64,000 nt of DNA from Polynucleobacter antarcticus (GTDB lineage Bacteria > Pseudomonadota > Gammaproteobacteria > Burkholderiales > Burkholderiaceae): contig NZ_CP028941.1 in NCBI RefSeq assembly GCF_013307245.1, forward strand, positions 1,054,001 to 1,118,000, read 5' to 3'. The notes under the pieces are model-generated. The model searched no databases. It was not told where the DNA came from and saw only the letters and a list, made by a program, of their open reading frames with translations. Within the stretch, counting starts at the first letter, position 1. Each line of letters starts with the position of its first letter. The translations under genes were made by a program, and so were the position numbers. Positions 18,972-30,830 of this stretch are shown in pieces.

Positions 18972-21900
18972 TTATTTGGCCCAGACTCTAGCATTACGGA
19001 ATAGGCGCATCCAAGGACTGGCGCCATCAGGCGTAGCTAGCCACTCCGTTGGACTCCAGCTCATTTGTGCCGTTCTAAAAACGCGCTCTGGATGCGGCAT
19101 CATCACAGTAAATCGGCCATCGGGGGTAGTGACACCTGTTAATCCGCCAGGAGAGCCATTAGGATTCATAGGATAAGTTTGGGTCGGCTTGCCTTGATGA
19201 TCTACAAAACGCAGCGCTGATAAACCTTGTTTCTGAAGACTATCTTGATTTCCTTGCTGGCTAAAGTTAGCAAAGCCTTCACCGTGCGCAATTGCAATCG
19301 GCAAATGACTGCCTTCCATGCCCTGAGTAAAAATCGATGGCGATGCCAATACTTCTGCCATTACTAAACGCGCCTCATACTGCTCTGATAGATTACGAGT
19401 AAATTTAGGCCATGCTTGTGCACCAGGAATAATCCCTGAAAGATTACTCATCATCTGGCAGCCATTACATACACCTAAAGCAAAGCTATCTTGGCGCATA
19501 AAAAATGCAGAAAACTGATCGCGCAATTGAGTATTAAAAAGAATGGTTTTTGCCCAGCCCTCGCCGGCACCTAATACATCACCGTAGCTAAACCCGCCAC
19601 AAGCAATGAGGCCACGGAACTGGTCTAAGGAAGCTTTTCCGGAGAGCAAATCGGACATATGTACGTCGTAGCTATCAAAGCCTGCCCAGTTCATGGCATA
19701 AGCCATCTCAACATGAGAATTGACGCCCTGCTCTCTTAAAATAGCCACCTTAGGTCTTAGATTCTTGCTGATAAAAGGCGCAGCAACATCTTCAGCCGCA
19801 TTAAATGTGAGTTTGGGTGTCATACCGATATCAGCTAGATCATCTAGTAGTGCAAATTCACTATCAGCGCAGTCTGGGTTATCCCGTAAGCGAGCAATTT
19901 GATAACTAGTATTGGTCCACATCTTTTGAAGTACTTCACGAGATTCTGTAAAGATTTTTTTTGCATCGCGCCAGATTTCAATATTGCCCTTGGTATTCGG
20001 TTTGGCAACGACATGACTATAGGCACTTAAATTTAGGCGGCGTAAAACGGCAAAGACAGCATCGCGATCAGATTTACGCACTTGAATCACCGCACCTAAT
20101 TCTTCATTAAATAAAGCGCGTAGGGTTTGTTCATGACGACGGCCAGACACTTGATCAGCCCAATTCTTAGCATCGCCCCAATCTTGCTCTTGGCCAACAT
20201 CAACAGCAATCATGTCTACGTTAATAGAAATGCCGCAATGCGAGGCAAAAGCCATCTCTGTAATACAGGCAAATAGACCGCCGTCTGAACGATCGTGATA
20301 AGCCAGTAATTGATCTGCTTTACGTAATTCAATGATGGCAGCAGCAAGAGATTTCAAGTCTTCAGGGTAATCTACGTTTGGCGCTAGCTTACCGGATTGA
20401 TTTAATACTTGAGCCAAGATACTACCAGCCATACGGTTCTTACCGCGACCAAGATCAATCAAAATTAATTCAGTCTCTAAAGATGCGCCTGTGGCATCTT
20501 TTAGTACTAGGAGGGGCGTTGATGTTTTACGTATATCTTGTACAGATGCAAAAGCAGAAATAATGAGGGAGACGGGTGAAACGACCTTCTTCGCTTGATC
20601 ACCATCTTGCCACGCAGTTGCCATCGATAAAGAATCTTTACCCACCGGAATAGAAATACCCAGCGCAGGACATAAATCCATGCCAATGGCTTGTACTGAG
20701 TCATACAATTTTGCATCTTCACCTGGACTACCGCAAGCCGCCATCCAGTTAGCAGAAAGTTTGACGTCCTCAAGACCGCGAATATCCGCCGCTAACAAGT
20801 TGGTAATTGCCTCACCAACTGCCATACGGGCTGCAGCTGCCGCATCCATGACGGCTATTGGAGTACGCTCACCCATCGACATTGCTTCACCGCGATAGCC
20901 TTTGTAATCCATCATCGTGACCGCGCAATCTGCTACGGGAACTTGCCATGGGCCCACGAAAGGATCACGGGCATTCAGTCCACCAACAGTTCTATCGCCA
21001 ATGGTAATTAAGAAGGACTTACTCGCAACGGTAGGTTGCTGCAAAACCCAGGCAATACATTGAGCAAGGTCTGCATCCGTGACATTAAGCTCTTCAAAAT
21101 GTTGCGCTACACGCTTTACATCGCGATGCATTCGTGGAGGCTTGCCAAGAAGCACTTCCATGGGAATATCGATGGGCATAGCAGCATCAGTACCAGCAAC
21201 TTGCTTGCTATCACTCAACTGCAATTGACGCTCAACAGTTGCATGACCTACTAACGCTACAGGACAGCGCTCACGATCACAGAGTGATTTAAATAGGTCC
21301 AAATCTTGGGCATCAATCGCTAGGACATAGCGCTCTTGTGATTCATTGCACCAGATTTCAGCGGGGCTCATGCCACTCTCTTCCAGAGGCACATCCCATA
21401 ATCTAAATTGTGCACCCAATCCCGCCCCATCGGCTAGTTCAGGAAATGCATTAGAAATTCCGCCAGCACCCACATCATGAATAGAAACAATGGGATTATG
21501 TTCACCCATGGCGCGACAAGCATTAATTACTTCTTGCGCACGACGTTCCATCTCGGGATTACCCCGCTGCACAGAGTCAAAGTCTAAGTCAGCAGTATTG
21601 GTACCTGTTGCTACCGAGCTACCAGTAGCGCCGCCCATACCGATACGCATGCCAGGGCCACCTAGTTGAATAAATAAATGCCCAGCTTTAATTTCTTTCT
21701 TAGCCGTGTGAATAGAATCAATACTGCCAATACCGCCCGCAATCATGATCGGCTTGTGATAGCCACGACGAACCCCTTCTAGGGTTTGTTCGAAGACCCG
21801 GAAATAACCGCCCAGTATTGGACGCCCGAATTCATTATTAAAGGCAGCGCCACCTAGTGGACCGTCGATCATAATTTGTAATGGGGTTGCTATCCGATCT

Positions 21901-23006
21901 GGCTTACCGTAAATCTCTGCTTCCCAAGGAAGGCTAGTTCCGGGAATATGTAAATTAGATACTGAGAAACCCGTCAGGCCAGCTTTAGGGCGACCACCAA
22001 TACCCGTGGCACCCTCATCTCGAATCTCACCACCAGCGCCAGTAGAAGCCCCAGGAAATGGCGCGATGGCTGTTGGGTGATTGTGAGTCTCCACCTTCAT
22101 TAAGGTGTGAACAAGGCGGGTATCTTTTTGATAGTGATGATCTTTCCCTTGGGGGGACCAAGTCTCTGATTCACAGCCGACCATCACTGCTGAGTTATCG
22201 GAGTAGGCAACAATCGTCCCCTCAGGATGTAATTGATGCGTATTACGAATCATCGCAAATAATGATTTCTCCTGATCATCCCCGTCTATTGTCCAAGTGG
22301 AATTAAAGATCTTGTGTCGGCAATGCTCACTATTGGCCTGGGCAAACATAATCAGCTCAACATCACTGGGGTTACGCTCTAAGCGGGTGAAGTTGTCGGC
22401 GAGATATACCACTTCATCATCAGACAAAGCAAGGCCCAATTCTTGATTCGCGCGATCTAATGCTGCCCTGCCTTCGGAGAGAACAGGAATGCGAGTAAAG
22501 GGACGGTCTGGCAAAGTTTGATAGAGAACGCTCGCCTCATCAGGATGGGTAATCACCACTTCAGTCATGCGGTCATGCAATGCATCTAATACACATTGAG
22601 CCTGCTCTGGGCTGAGCAATTGTTTACTCTGCCAAGTGTATTGAATGCCACGCTCAATACGCAACACCTTTAAGCCGCACTGGCGAGCAATATCAGTAGC
22701 TTTACTTGCCCAAGGTGAAACAGTACCGAAACGGGGAATGCTGATTGCAGATTGCTGGCTAGGTGCTTTAGTTAGAAATGAACCGCCCGATTTCAATTGT
22801 GAATGAAAGGGCTGGCCATAAGTCAGCAAACTTTCGAGAACCTCGGTGTCCATAGGATTTAGCGCAGGCTCAGACCAAATAAAATGGAGATATTGAGCCT
22901 CAATGGACTCAAGTGAAATACCCTGGGCTGCTAGCGAGGCTAAAAGTCGCTGTTGGCGAAAGGCTGAAAGGGCATTGGCCCCGGACAAGCAACAGAATGA
23001 AGACAT
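18972..23006 (-). CDS. purL: Phosphoribosylformylglycinamidine synthase
   Basis: Large single-chain enzyme of purine synthesis that converts FGAR to FGAM using ATP and glutamine. 1344 aa, the size of the proteobacterial fused form. The N-terminal PurS-like part is followed by two AIR-synthase-type halves ([33 protein letters not shown]) and a C-terminal glutaminase with the nucleophile in GVCNGCQMM and His/Glu in [10 protein letters not shown]. It starts 21 bp after the ABC ATPase gene and is followed directly by the SpeE-like gene. Confidence 0.98.
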   Translation of the reverse strand: MSSFCCLSGANALSAFRQQRLLASLAAQGISLESIEAQYLHFIWSEPALNPMDTEVLESLLTYGQPFHSQLKSGGSFLTKAPSQQSAISIPRFGTVSPWASKATDIARQCGLKVLRIERGIQYTWQSKQLLSPEQAQCVLDALHDRMTEVVITHPDEASVLYQTLPDRPFTRIPVLSEGRAALDRANQELGLALSDDEVVYLADNFTRLERNPSDVELIMFAQANSEHCRHKIFNSTWTIDGDDQEKSLFAMIRNTHQLHPEGTIVAYSDNSAVMVGCESETWSPQGKDHHYQKDTRLVHTLMKVETHNHPTAIAPFPGASTGAGGEIRDEGATGIGGRPKAGLTGFSVSNLHIPGTSLPWEAEIYGKPDRIATPLQIMIDGPLGGAAFNNEFGRPILGGYFRVFEQTLEGVRRGYHKPIMIAGGIGSIDSIHTAKKEIKAGHLFIQLGGPGMRIGMGGATGSSVATGTNTADLDFDSVQRGNPEMERRAQEVINACRAMGEHNPIVSIHDVGAGGISNAFPELADGAGLGAQFRLWDVPLEESGMSPAEIWCNESQERYVLAIDAQDLDLFKSLCDRERCPVALVGHATVERQLQLSDSKQVAGTDAAMPIDIPMEVLLGKPPRMHRDVKRVAQHFEELNVTDADLAQCIAWVLQQPTVASKSFLITIGDRTVGGLNARDPFVGPWQVPVADCAVTMMDYKGYRGEAMSMGERTPIAVMDAAAAARMAVGEAITNLLAADIRGLEDVKLSANWMAACGSPGEDAKLYDSVQAIGMDLCPALGISIPVGKDSLSMATAWQDGDQAKKVVSPVSLIISAFASVQDIRKTSTPLLVLKDATGASLETELILIDLGRGKNRMAGSILAQVLNQSGKLAPNVDYPEDLKSLAAAIIELRKADQLLAYHDRSDGGLFACITEMAFASHCGISINVDMIAVDVGQEQDWGDAKNWADQVSGRRHEQTLRALFNEELGAVIQVRKSDRDAVFAVLRRLNLSAYSHVVAKPNTKGNIEIWRDAKKIFTESREVLQKMWTNTSYQIARLRDNPDCADSEFALLDDLADIGMTPKLTFNAAEDVAAPFISKNLRPKVAILREQGVNSHVEMAYAMNWAGFDSYDVHMSDLLSGKASLDQFRGLIACGGFSYGDVLGAGEGWAKTILFNTQLRDQFSAFFMRQDSFALGVCNGCQMMSNLSGIIPGAQAWPKFTRNLSEQYEARLVMAEVLASPSIFTQGMEGSHLPIAIAHGEGFANFSQQGNQDSLQKQGLSALRFVDHQGKPTQTYPMNPNGSPGGLTGVTTPDGRFTVMMPHPERVFRTAQMSWSPTEWLATPDGASPWMRLFRNARVWAK

Positions 23007-23027
23007 CCTTAGATTATAAGGTTTTGA

Positions 23028-23708
23028 TCACACCAGTCGGCCGCCCTGAAGACTCAATTGCCGTCCACACCGAGCAGCTAAGGCGGGATCATGAGTCACC
23101 AGAATTAGGGTTGAAGAATTCTCCCGATTTAACTCAAAAAGCAGCTCGATTACCCGCTCTCCACTGGCTTCGTCTAGACTGCCTGTAGGCTCATCTGCAA
23201 ATAAAATTGCGGGTTTATTGATAAAAGCGCGGGCTAAGGCAACACGCTGTTGCTCTCCTCCCGAAAGTGTTTTCGGGAAATGGTTCAGTCTGTCACCTAG
23301 GCCTACCTTTTCAAGCCAAGTTTTAGCTGCTAACCTCGCCTCAGATTGACCCACCCCAACAAGCTCGAGGGGTAACATCACATTTTCAATAGCATTGAGA
23401 TGGGGTAACAACTGAAAGGACTGAAAAACAAAGCCGACATGCTTACCCCTTAACTGGGCTCGACCATCTTCATCTAGACTATTCAGGTTTGTCTCCATTA
23501 AGCTAATCTGACCACTAGAAGGAAGATCTAGGCCAGCCAATAAGCTCAGTAAGGTGCTTTTGCCTGATCCTGATGCACCTACGATTGCTACACTTTCTCC
23601 TTGAGCAATTTCAAAGCTAATGTCGTGCAAAATAGTGAGCTCACCATCAGCCGTTTTAACCAGCTTAGAGAGCTGGTCGGCAATAATGGATACCAGTGGT
23701 TTAGTCAT
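23028..23708 (-). CDS. ABC transporter ATP-binding protein, YbbA type
   Basis: A 226-aa ATPase of the LolD/MacB-like export group. Walker [10 protein letters not shown], signature [15 protein letters not shown], Walker B ILFADEP and the H-loop LVTHDPAL are all intact. It is divergent from tesA with only 26 bp between starts, the same pairing as ybbA-tesA in E. coli, which supports the YbbA type. The membrane partner (YbbP-like permease) is not adjacent, since purL follows. Its exported substrate is unknown. Confidence 0.9.
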   Translation of the reverse strand: MTKPLVSIIADQLSKLVKTADGELTILHDISFEIAQGESVAIVGASGSGKSTLLSLLAGLDLPSSGQISLMETNLNSLDEDGRAQLRGKHVGFVFQSFQLLPHLNAIENVMLPLELVGVGQSEARLAAKTWLEKVGLGDRLNHFPKTLSGGEQQRVALARAFINKPAILFADEPTGSLDEASGERVIELLFELNRENSSTLILVTHDPALAARCGRQLSLQGGRLV

Positions 23709-23734
23709 ATAAAAGATTACTTATCAATTTAATC

Positions 23735-24388
23735 ATGCGGGCAAAATTGTTTATTTACAAATTTGGGTTAATAGGCTTATTTTGCCTGTTTATTGCCAAC
23801 CATTCACTGGCACAAACAAATCCTGTCATTTTAGTTTTAGGGGATAGCCTATCTGCTGAGTATGGTATTCCGCGTGGCACTGGATGGGTCACTTTATTAG
23901 AAAAGCAATTGGTACGAGATGCGAGCCCATGGACTGTTTTCAATGCCAGCATTAGTGGTGAAACGAGCTCAGGTGGTCTCTCCCGTCTTCCAGCCTTACT
24001 GACTCAAAAAAAGCCCGGCTTGGTAATGATTGAGCTGGGCGCCAATGATGCCTTACGTGGTTTACCCATTTCAGAAACAGAAGCAAATCTTCGCAAGATG
24101 ATTCAGATGAGTAAAAAAACGGGGGCTCAGGTTTTACTCTTTGGTATGCAAATACCGCCCAACTATGGTCAGACGTACACGGGTAAGTTCAAGGCTCTTT
24201 TTGCTAGCTTGGCAAGAGAGGAAAAGATTGAGTTGGTCCCATTTTTTCTCGAGAACGTAGCCTCAAAACCAGAATTGTTTCAAGCGGATCGATTGCATCC
24301 TAATGTGGAAGCACAAAGTGTGCTCTTCAAAAACGTATGGGGCTCCATGGCCCCATATCGCAACTTACTCCAACAGACTCCGAAATAA
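23735..24388 (+). CDS. tesA: TesA-type SGNH hydrolase (arylesterase/thioesterase)
   Basis: Periplasmic lipolytic enzyme of the SGNH family; TesA of E. coli is thioesterase I, protease I and lysophospholipase L1. 217 aa with a signal peptide cleaved near residue 26 (HSLA-Q). Block I GDSLS carries Ser38; ELGANDALRG supplies the Gly-Asn oxyanion block, and DRLHPN near the C-terminus the Asp/His pair. It is divergent from the ABC ATPase and converges with ppiD at 1 bp. The substrate preference cannot be read from sequence. Confidence 0.92.
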   Translation: MRAKLFIYKFGLIGLFCLFIANHSLAQTNPVILVLGDSLSAEYGIPRGTGWVTLLEKQLVRDASPWTVFNASISGETSSGGLSRLPALLTQKKPGLVMIELGANDALRGLPISETEANLRKMIQMSKKTGAQVLLFGMQIPPNYGQTYTGKFKALFASLAREEKIELVPFFLENVASKPELFQADRLHPNVEAQSVLFKNVWGSMAPYRNLLQQTPK

Positions 24389-24389
24389 G

Positions 24390-25856
24390 TTAGCTACCTG
24401 CCCCGCTTGTATTAGCTGCCTTTAAGGGATTAATCATTTTCACGCTAGCATTATTGCGCCAGTACCCCATAAAGCCAGCAAACTCAGATTGTGCCGCCAA
24501 GGCCTGAATCTGCTGAGCCTGCGCTTTGTAAGCCTTAGCATCGCTCGAACTAGGTTGGCGAATCTGATCAATGCGGTAAAGCGTAGTGCCCACTCCCGGG
24601 TTAGATACAGAGACAACTGATGGCAATTTATCTGGATTTACAGACATCACTTCATCCATAGAGGGGCCTGCAAGATTACCGGGCTTGCTACGTGAAATCC
24701 AAATAGGGCTAGCAAACCCAGCAGCATTCTTAGGATCTTTGTCTAAGGCAAGCAACTTCTCGCTAGCCGCTGTTGTAGCCAGTTTTTCTGCAGCGCGTTG
24801 ACTGACCTGGCGTTTAACTTCAGAAGATACTTCGCTTAAAGGGAGGATTTGAGCTGGATGCAATGTCACTACCCGTGCTGAAACAAAAACGCCTGGTGAA
24901 ATTTGTACAGCCTCAGTATTACGCTTGTTCTTTGAGGCCTCATCACCATATAGTGATTGAATGACTTTAGGATTAGCAAGTGGATGGTCTCTAGATACAC
25001 CAGGAGCACCCCCACGAGTTACGCCTTTTTGATTCTGGATACTGAGCTTCAACTTATCAGCGGCAGGCTTCAAGCTATCGGACTGGTCATAGGTAATGTT
25101 AGCGAACTGATCCGCCTTTTCACTAAAGGATTTGGAATCCTCTTTGGGATCTGCCCTCAGAACAATGTACTCGACATCCATGAATTCAGGACGCTCAAAT
25201 AATCTGCTGTTAGCGTCATAAAAAGCTTTCAGGTCTTCAGCGCTAGGGTTCACTTTTCCAAGATAGTCTTTTGCATTGAACTGCAAGATCTGTACTTGTC
25301 TCTCGGTATCGTACAAGGTAGAAATGATCTCAGACAACTTCGGATTAGCGAGCTCTGTTCGCGCAACAGAATTAACGAGTTGCTGTATTTTTAAATCAAA
25401 ACTTTGACCTGCATAAAACTGCTCTTCATTCATGCCATTACTAGCAAGCAACTGCTTAAAGCGCGCGTCATCAAAGCTACCATCTTGACGATACAAAGAA
25501 CGAATCTGCGGAATCTTTTGTAAGCTGTTGACTAGCTCTTGCTTGCCTACTTGCAAGCGGAGGTCGCTTACTGCAACCCCTAAGATGCGTTGTTGTAAAA
25601 GTTCATTAAGGATAGCCTGACGAAAAGGCAGACTTTGGGCAATTTGGGTATTACCACCCACACGTTCAGCCTGACGTTTTGCAGCAGTATCTACTTCTTG
25701 CGCAGTAATGGGCTTGCCGTCTACCTTGACGACATCGGTCTCTTTATCAAAAAATTCGGAATAACTCGATATTCCAAAAAAAGCAAAAGAAGGAACAATA
25801 AATAGCAATAAGATAAATTGCAGTATTTTTTGGTTCTTGCGTACGGAATCAAACAT
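24390..25856 (-). CDS. ppiD: PpiD-like periplasmic chaperone lacking the parvulin domain
   Basis: Inner-membrane anchored folding factor that assists proteins leaving the Sec translocon. 488 aa against about 620 in E. coli. Residues 12-30 form the membrane anchor after the PpiD start MFDSVRKNQKILQF. The SurA-N-like chaperone region and the C-terminal region are present. Between EYIVLRAD and FSEKADQFANITYDQ the parvulin-type isomerase domain (the HILV...FAELA...GGDLG block) is missing with the frame intact. So chaperone function is likely kept but isomerase activity is not expected. It is followed by tRNA-Val upstream and converges with tesA. Confidence 0.88.
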   Translation of the reverse strand: MFDSVRKNQKILQFILLLFIVPSFAFFGISSYSEFFDKETDVVKVDGKPITAQEVDTAAKRQAERVGGNTQIAQSLPFRQAILNELLQQRILGVAVSDLRLQVGKQELVNSLQKIPQIRSLYRQDGSFDDARFKQLLASNGMNEEQFYAGQSFDLKIQQLVNSVARTELANPKLSEIISTLYDTERQVQILQFNAKDYLGKVNPSAEDLKAFYDANSRLFERPEFMDVEYIVLRADPKEDSKSFSEKADQFANITYDQSDSLKPAADKLKLSIQNQKGVTRGGAPGVSRDHPLANPKVIQSLYGDEASKNKRNTEAVQISPGVFVSARVVTLHPAQILPLSEVSSEVKRQVSQRAAEKLATTAASEKLLALDKDPKNAAGFASPIWISRSKPGNLAGPSMDEVMSVNPDKLPSVVSVSNPGVGTTLYRIDQIRQPSSSDAKAYKAQAQQIQALAAQSEFAGFMGYWRNNASVKMINPLKAANTSGAGS

Positions 25857-25958
25857 AAGTTAATCGCTAGGAAGTAGAGTCAATAGAGAAAGTGTACAAG
25901 GCAGAGAGTCTAGGGGAAACTAGAAAGCCTATAAAGAAATATCCATAGATTGGGAAAC

Positions 25959-26034
25959 TGGTGGGCGCTGACGGGATCGAACCGCCGACATTCTGCGTGT
26001 AAGGCAGACGCTCTACCATCTGAGCTAAGCGCCC
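25959..26034 (-). tRNA. tRNA-Val (TAC)
   Basis: A 76-nt cloverleaf with CCA encoded. Acceptor GGGCGCT/AGCGCCC-A, anticodon stem TCTGC/GCAGA with loop CTTACAC giving anticodon TAC. It stands between lon and ppiD. Confidence 0.95.
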
Positions 26035-26141
26035 CAATTTAGTACAGACGAGATTGTAACCTAGAGCGGTGGGGAAGCAGGGTTTCTTGAGCAAAAGTAG
26101 ACAAAAATAGCTTATCTATTTGACCAGAAAACCCTCCAACA

Positions 26142-28574
26142 TCAATGCTTGAGAGCCTCACCAGAAGAGCGCTGTTCAACGGCTTTACTTGCTTCAGCCG
26201 CCTTCTTAGCAAGCTCTTCGGGCGTTGGATCTGGCAAAGCCTCCGGTTTACGCTCTAAAGCAAGTTCAAGCACTTTATCAATCCAACGGACAGGAACAAT
26301 TTCAACAGCATTCTTCACGTTATCGGGAATATCAATCAGGTCCTTGACGTTTTCTTCTGGAATCAACACAAGCTTAATGCCACCACGATGTGCCGCCAAT
26401 AACTTCTCTTTCAGGCCACCAATCGGCAAGACTTCGCCGCGTAATGTAATCTCGCCAGTCATAGCCACATCAGAGCGAATAGGAATACCAGTAAACACAG
26501 AGACTAAGGCAGTTGTAATGGCAATACCCGCAGATGGTCCATCTTTAGGCGTTGCACCATCCGGGAAGTGAATATGAATATCCTTCTTCTCAAATGCCTC
26601 ATCAGCGATGCCCAGCGCTCTTGCCCTTGAACGTACAACCGTTTTAGCAGCCTCAACGGATTCTTTCATGACGTCGCCAATCGAGCCAGTACGAGTAATC
26701 ACTCCTTTACCTGGCATCACAGCGGCCTCAATCGTCAAAAGATCACCACCCACTTCGGTCCATGCTAAGCCTGTTACCTGACCAACTTGATTCTCTTTCG
26801 CTGCAAGGCCAAAGTCAAACATCCGAACGGATAAGAATTTCTCAAGATTATCAGCATCAACAGTAATCGGTGCCGCTTCTTTCTTCAGGAGCAGTAGCTT
26901 TACTACCTTACGACAAATCTTACTAATTTCACGCTCTAGGGAACGAACACCTGCTTCGCGCGTGTAATAACGAATGATGCCGCGTACCGCACTCTCTTCA
27001 ATCTTTAACTCATCTTTCTTTAAGCCATTATTTTTAATCTGCTTAGGAATTAAATAATTCATGGCAATACTAGTCTTCTCATCTTCTGTATAACCAGCAA
27101 GACGAATAATTTCCAATCGATCTAACAATGGACCAGGAATATTCAAAGAGTTTGAGGTGGCCACAAACATCACATCCGAAAGATCAAAGTCCACTTCAAC
27201 ATAGTGATCTTGGAAAGTATGATTTTGCTCTGGATCAAGCACTTCTAAAAGTGCACTGGCTGGATCACCCCGGAAATCCATACCCATCTTGTCGACTTCG
27301 TCTAAGAGAAATAAAGGATTGCGTACGCCAACTTTAGTCAGGCTTGCCAAAATTTTGCCTGGCATCGACCCAATATAGGTACGACGATGCCCCCGAATTT
27401 CAGATTCATCACGCACACCACCTAAGGCCATGCGTACAAACTTACGATTGGTAGCACGAGCAATAGATTGTCCAAGCGAAGTCTTACCAACACCGGGAGG
27501 GCCTACCAAACAAAGAATTGGTGCCTTGACACGATCAACGCGTTGTTGAACAGCAAGATATTCCAAAATACGTTCTTTAACTTTATCCAGCCCGTAATGA
27601 TCCTCATCCAATACTTTTTCTGCATTGGTTAAATCATTATTGATCTTGGTTTTTTTCTTCCAAGGAAGATTCACTAAGGTATCGATAAAGTTCCGAATCA
27701 CTGTTGCCTCTGCAGACATCGGCGACATCAGTTTTAGCTTCTTGAGCTCAGACTCCGCCTTCTTTAAAGCCTCTTTTGGCATGCGAGCAGCTTTAATGCG
27801 CTTCTCGAGTTCCTCAAGATCAGCACCCTCTTCGCCCTCGCCTAACTCTTTTTGAATTGCTTTAACTTGCTCATTCAAATAGTATTCACGCTGACTCTTT
27901 TCCATCTGACGCTTTACACGCCCACGAATACGCTTTTCTACTTGCAGGATATCGATTTCACTTTCGAGGTCAGCCAGCAAACTTTCTAAACGCTTAACTA
28001 CATCCATCATTTCAAGCAAACGCTGCTTTTGCTCTAACTTCACAGGCAAGTGAGCACAAATCGTATCGGCTAAACGGCTTGGATCATCAATGCCCCCTAA
28101 TGAGGAAAGAATTTCTTGCGGGACTTTCTTATTGAGTTTGACGTACTGATCAAACTGGGCCATGATCGCGCGGCGCAAGGCTTCGGTTTCATGCGCATCT
28201 AATACAGTTTGAATGCTTGGTGTGGCTTCACAGGCAAAGAAGCCTTGGCTATCTTCAACCTTACTCACTAAAGCGCGCTGTACACCTTCTACCAGAACCT
28301 TAACAGTGCCATCAGGGAGTTTGAGCATTTGAAGAATATTGGCAATGCAGCCAACGTCATAGAGATCCTCAACCCCAGGCTCGTCCTTAGCGGCAGTCTT
28401 TTGAGCTACCAATAAAACATTTTTGCCAGCTTCCATAGCCGCTTCGAGGGCTTTAATGGATTTAGGGCGACCCACAAACAACGGGATCACCATATGCGGA
28501 AACACCACGACATCCCTTAAAGGGAGCAGTGGTAGTTGGATAGGTTCAGAGGGTAGTAATAAGTGGCCAGGCAT
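26142..28574 (-). CDS. lon: ATP-dependent protease Lon
   Basis: Cytoplasmic AAA+ serine protease that degrades misfolded and regulatory proteins. 810 aa. The N-terminal substrate-binding domain ([19 protein letters not shown]) is followed by the ATPase with Walker [10 protein letters not shown] and Walker [10 protein letters not shown], then the protease with the catalytic Ser in KDGPSAG and Lys in [15 protein letters not shown] precedes the start. It lies behind clpX, and the gap contains a good heat-shock-type promoter (28664-28693). Confidence 0.98.
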   Translation of the reverse strand: MPGHLLLPSEPIQLPLLPLRDVVVFPHMVIPLFVGRPKSIKALEAAMEAGKNVLLVAQKTAAKDEPGVEDLYDVGCIANILQMLKLPDGTVKVLVEGVQRALVSKVEDSQGFFACEATPSIQTVLDAHETEALRRAIMAQFDQYVKLNKKVPQEILSSLGGIDDPSRLADTICAHLPVKLEQKQRLLEMMDVVKRLESLLADLESEIDILQVEKRIRGRVKRQMEKSQREYYLNEQVKAIQKELGEGEEGADLEELEKRIKAARMPKEALKKAESELKKLKLMSPMSAEATVIRNFIDTLVNLPWKKKTKINNDLTNAEKVLDEDHYGLDKVKERILEYLAVQQRVDRVKAPILCLVGPPGVGKTSLGQSIARATNRKFVRMALGGVRDESEIRGHRRTYIGSMPGKILASLTKVGVRNPLFLLDEVDKMGMDFRGDPASALLEVLDPEQNHTFQDHYVEVDFDLSDVMFVATSNSLNIPGPLLDRLEIIRLAGYTEDEKTSIAMNYLIPKQIKNNGLKKDELKIEESAVRGIIRYYTREAGVRSLEREISKICRKVVKLLLLKKEAAPITVDADNLEKFLSVRMFDFGLAAKENQVGQVTGLAWTEVGGDLLTIEAAVMPGKGVITRTGSIGDVMKESVEAAKTVVRSRARALGIADEAFEKKDIHIHFPDGATPKDGPSAGIAITTALVSVFTGIPIRSDVAMTGEITLRGEVLPIGGLKEKLLAAHRGGIKLVLIPEENVKDLIDIPDNVKNAVEIVPVRWIDKVLELALERKPEALPDPTPEELAKKAAEASKAVEQRSSGEALKH

Positions 28575-28663
28575 AGGGCAAAACCTCCAAAATAGTCATT
28601 CCGTAAAAATCTCTAAAAATGCCGCACCACTAGATACGGACACTATAAGGATTAGGATACTAC

Positions 28664-28693
28664 CTATGTGGGTATCACTCAGCGAAAAACAAG
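28664..28693 (-). promoter_or_regulatory. Sigma-32-type heat-shock promoter of lon
   Basis: On the minus strand CTTGTTT is followed after 14 bases by CCCACAT, close to the sigma-32 consensus CTTGAAA-N(11-16)-CCCCATNT. It overlaps the stop codon of the extended clpX frame and lies about 90 bp before the lon start. Lon is a classical heat-shock gene, which supports the call. Confidence 0.6.
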
Positions 28694-30115
28694 GGGGAAA
28701 AGTAGCAAAAGTGAGTGAAAAACGACTAAAAACAGTCGAAAAAGTGAAAAATTTAAGCTTTTTTGGCTTAATTCGACAGACTCATCACCTTGTTTGTAGA
28801 CCAAAATAGGCTTACCGCCATCTTGAATCGTACTTTCATCAATTACTACCTTTTGAACATTCTTTAATGAAGGCAGATCGTACATCACGTCCATGAGGGA
28901 TCCCTCCAAAATAGAGCGTAGGCCACGGGCACCGGTTTTACGAGCGATCGCCTTCTTCGCTATGGCAGATAGCGCTGCTACACGAACCTCTAATTCAGAG
29001 CCTTCCATAGTAAGAAGTGCTTGATATTGCTTTACTAAGGCATTCTTAGGCTCAGTCAAAATCTGTATCAAGGCGGACTCATCTAGCTGCACCAAAGTTG
29101 CCACCACAGGCAAACGACCAATTAACTCCGGGATTAAGCCAAACTTGATTAAATCTTCTGGCTCTACCTCAAGAAGTAAATCACTCACGCCACGGTCATC
29201 TTTACCCGGTACTGTCGCATTAAATCCAATGCCAGTCTTGGCGCTGCGCTGCTGAATGACTTTCTCAAGCCCATCAAATGCGCCGCCGCAAATAAAAAGA
29301 ATATTCGTAGTGTCCACTTGCAGAAAATCTTGATTTGGATGTTTGCGGCCACCTTGGGGTGGAACGGACGCCATAGTGCCTTCAACCAACTTCAATAAGG
29401 CTTGCTGTACACCCTCACCCGATACATCACGCGTAATCGAAGGGTTATCCGATTTACGGGAGATCTTATCGATCTCATCGATGTAGACAATACCGCGCTG
29501 CGCCTTTTCAACATCGTAGTCGCAAGCTTGTAATAGTTTCTGAATAATATTTTCTACGTCTTCACCAACATAACCCGCTTCAGTTAAGGTAGTAGCATCA
29601 GCCATCACAAAAGGCACATGCAACATGCGCGCCAATGTTTGTGCTAACAATGTTTTGCCTGAGCCAGTAGGCCCGATTAATAAAATATTACTCTTGGCAA
29701 GCTCAACACCATCCACCATAGCCTTGGCAGGGACTTTAGATTGCTTTTTATCAACAGCCTCAACTGGCTTGCCGTCTTTGTCTAATTTATCTTTTTTAGG
29801 CTTAGGTAAATATTGCAGACGCTTGTAGTGGTTGTATACCGCAACAGCGAGTGTTTTCTTTGCATGATCTTGACCAATCACATACTGATCTAAGTTTTCA
29901 CGAATCTGGTGCGGTGTTGGCAAGGCATCATCACCCGCCTCTTTAGGAAGCTTGGCAATTTCTTCTTGAATGATGTCAGTGCACAGATCAATGCATTCGT
30001 CACAAATAAAAACCGAAGGACCGGCGATCAACTTCTTCACTTCTTTCTGATTTTTTCCACAGAAAGAGCAATGCAGAATTTTTTCAGTGCCAGTAGAAGT
30101 AGTTGTATCGCTCAA
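28679..30115 (-). CDS. clpX: ClpX ATPase subunit, with an unusual hydrophobic C-terminus
   Basis: AAA+ unfoldase that delivers substrates to ClpP. 478 aa. The N-terminal zinc domain has Cys16, Cys19, Cys38 and Cys41. Walker [11 protein letters not shown], Walker [11 protein letters not shown] and the ClpP-docking loop KTGIGFNA are intact. The last 26 residues after ELSQK ([20 protein letters not shown] and on) are hydrophobic and unlike ClpX. They come from an A6 run (28759-28764). With five A the frame would read ELSQKA and stop at 28753, giving 453 aa. So this is a frameshift, sequencing error or slippage site. It belongs to the tig-clpP-clpX-lon cluster. Confidence 0.93.
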   Translation of the reverse strand: MSDTTTSTGTEKILHCSFCGKNQKEVKKLIAGPSVFICDECIDLCTDIIQEEIAKLPKEAGDDALPTPHQIRENLDQYVIGQDHAKKTLAVAVYNHYKRLQYLPKPKKDKLDKDGKPVEAVDKKQSKVPAKAMVDGVELAKSNILLIGPTGSGKTLLAQTLARMLHVPFVMADATTLTEAGYVGEDVENIIQKLLQACDYDVEKAQRGIVYIDEIDKISRKSDNPSITRDVSGEGVQQALLKLVEGTMASVPPQGGRKHPNQDFLQVDTTNILFICGGAFDGLEKVIQQRSAKTGIGFNATVPGKDDRGVSDLLLEVEPEDLIKFGLIPELIGRLPVVATLVQLDESALIQILTEPKNALVKQYQALLTMEGSELEVRVAALSAIAKKAIARKTGARGLRSILEGSLMDVMYDLPSLKNVQKVVIDESTIQDGGKPILVYKQGDESVELSQKSLNFSLFRLFLVVFHSLLLLFPLVFR

Positions 30116-30163
30116 AATGATTGCCTATTTAATTGCCGAGATCGTGCTGGATGCTATTGAAAT

Positions 30164-30793
30164 TTAAGGACGCTTATCGATTACTTTATCGATCAAGCCA
30201 TATTCTTGTGCCTGTTCAGCTGACATGAAATTATCACGGTCAGTATCTTTAGCAATGGTCTCAATGGTCTGACCTGTACGGTCTGACAATATTTTATTGA
30301 GACGCTCACGCAAATACAGAATCTCACGCGCTTGAATTTCAATATCAGAAGCTTGACCGCGTGCGCCACCTAAAGGCTGATGAATCATCACACGGGAATT
30401 TGGTAAAGCATAGCGCTTCCCTTTCTCGCCGGCACACAGTAAAAAGGCACCCATACTGGCAGCCATACCCATACATAAGGTGCTGACATGGGGCTTAATG
30501 AACTGCATCGTATCAAAAATTGCTAAGCCAGCAGATACTGATCCGCCTGGAGAGTTTATGTACAAAGAAATCTCTTTATCCGGGTTCTCGCTCTCCAAAA
30601 ACAGTAGCTGAGCAATCACCAAATTAGCCGTCTGATCATTGACTTCTCCAACCAAGAAGACAACGCGCTCTCTTAGTAAGCGAGAGTAAATATCGTAGGC
30701 TCTCTCACCCCGACCAGAGGTTTCAATCACCATCGGGACCAAACCTAGACCTTGAGGCACTTCGTTCTCAGATTGAAGTAAATGGTGGTTCAT
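30164..30793 (-). CDS. clpP: ATP-dependent Clp protease proteolytic subunit
   Basis: Serine protease that forms the tetradecameric degradation chamber for ClpX and ClpA substrates. 209 aa including a short propeptide. Catalytic Ser113 lies in [11 protein letters not shown] and His138 in MIHQPLGG. The catalytic Asp is expected in [23 protein letters not shown] is the oxyanion region. It lies between tig and clpX, 48 bp before clpX on the same strand, in the conserved order. Confidence 0.98.
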   Translation of the reverse strand: MNHHLLQSENEVPQGLGLVPMVIETSGRGERAYDIYSRLLRERVVFLVGEVNDQTANLVIAQLLFLESENPDKEISLYINSPGGSVSAGLAIFDTMQFIKPHVSTLCMGMAASMGAFLLCAGEKGKRYALPNSRVMIHQPLGGARGQASDIEIQAREILYLRERLNKILSDRTGQTIETIAKDTDRDNFMSAEQAQEYGLIDKVIDKRP

Positions 30794-30830
30794 AGAGTGA
30801 GACCTTTATGGAATATTTATAAATCAATGA

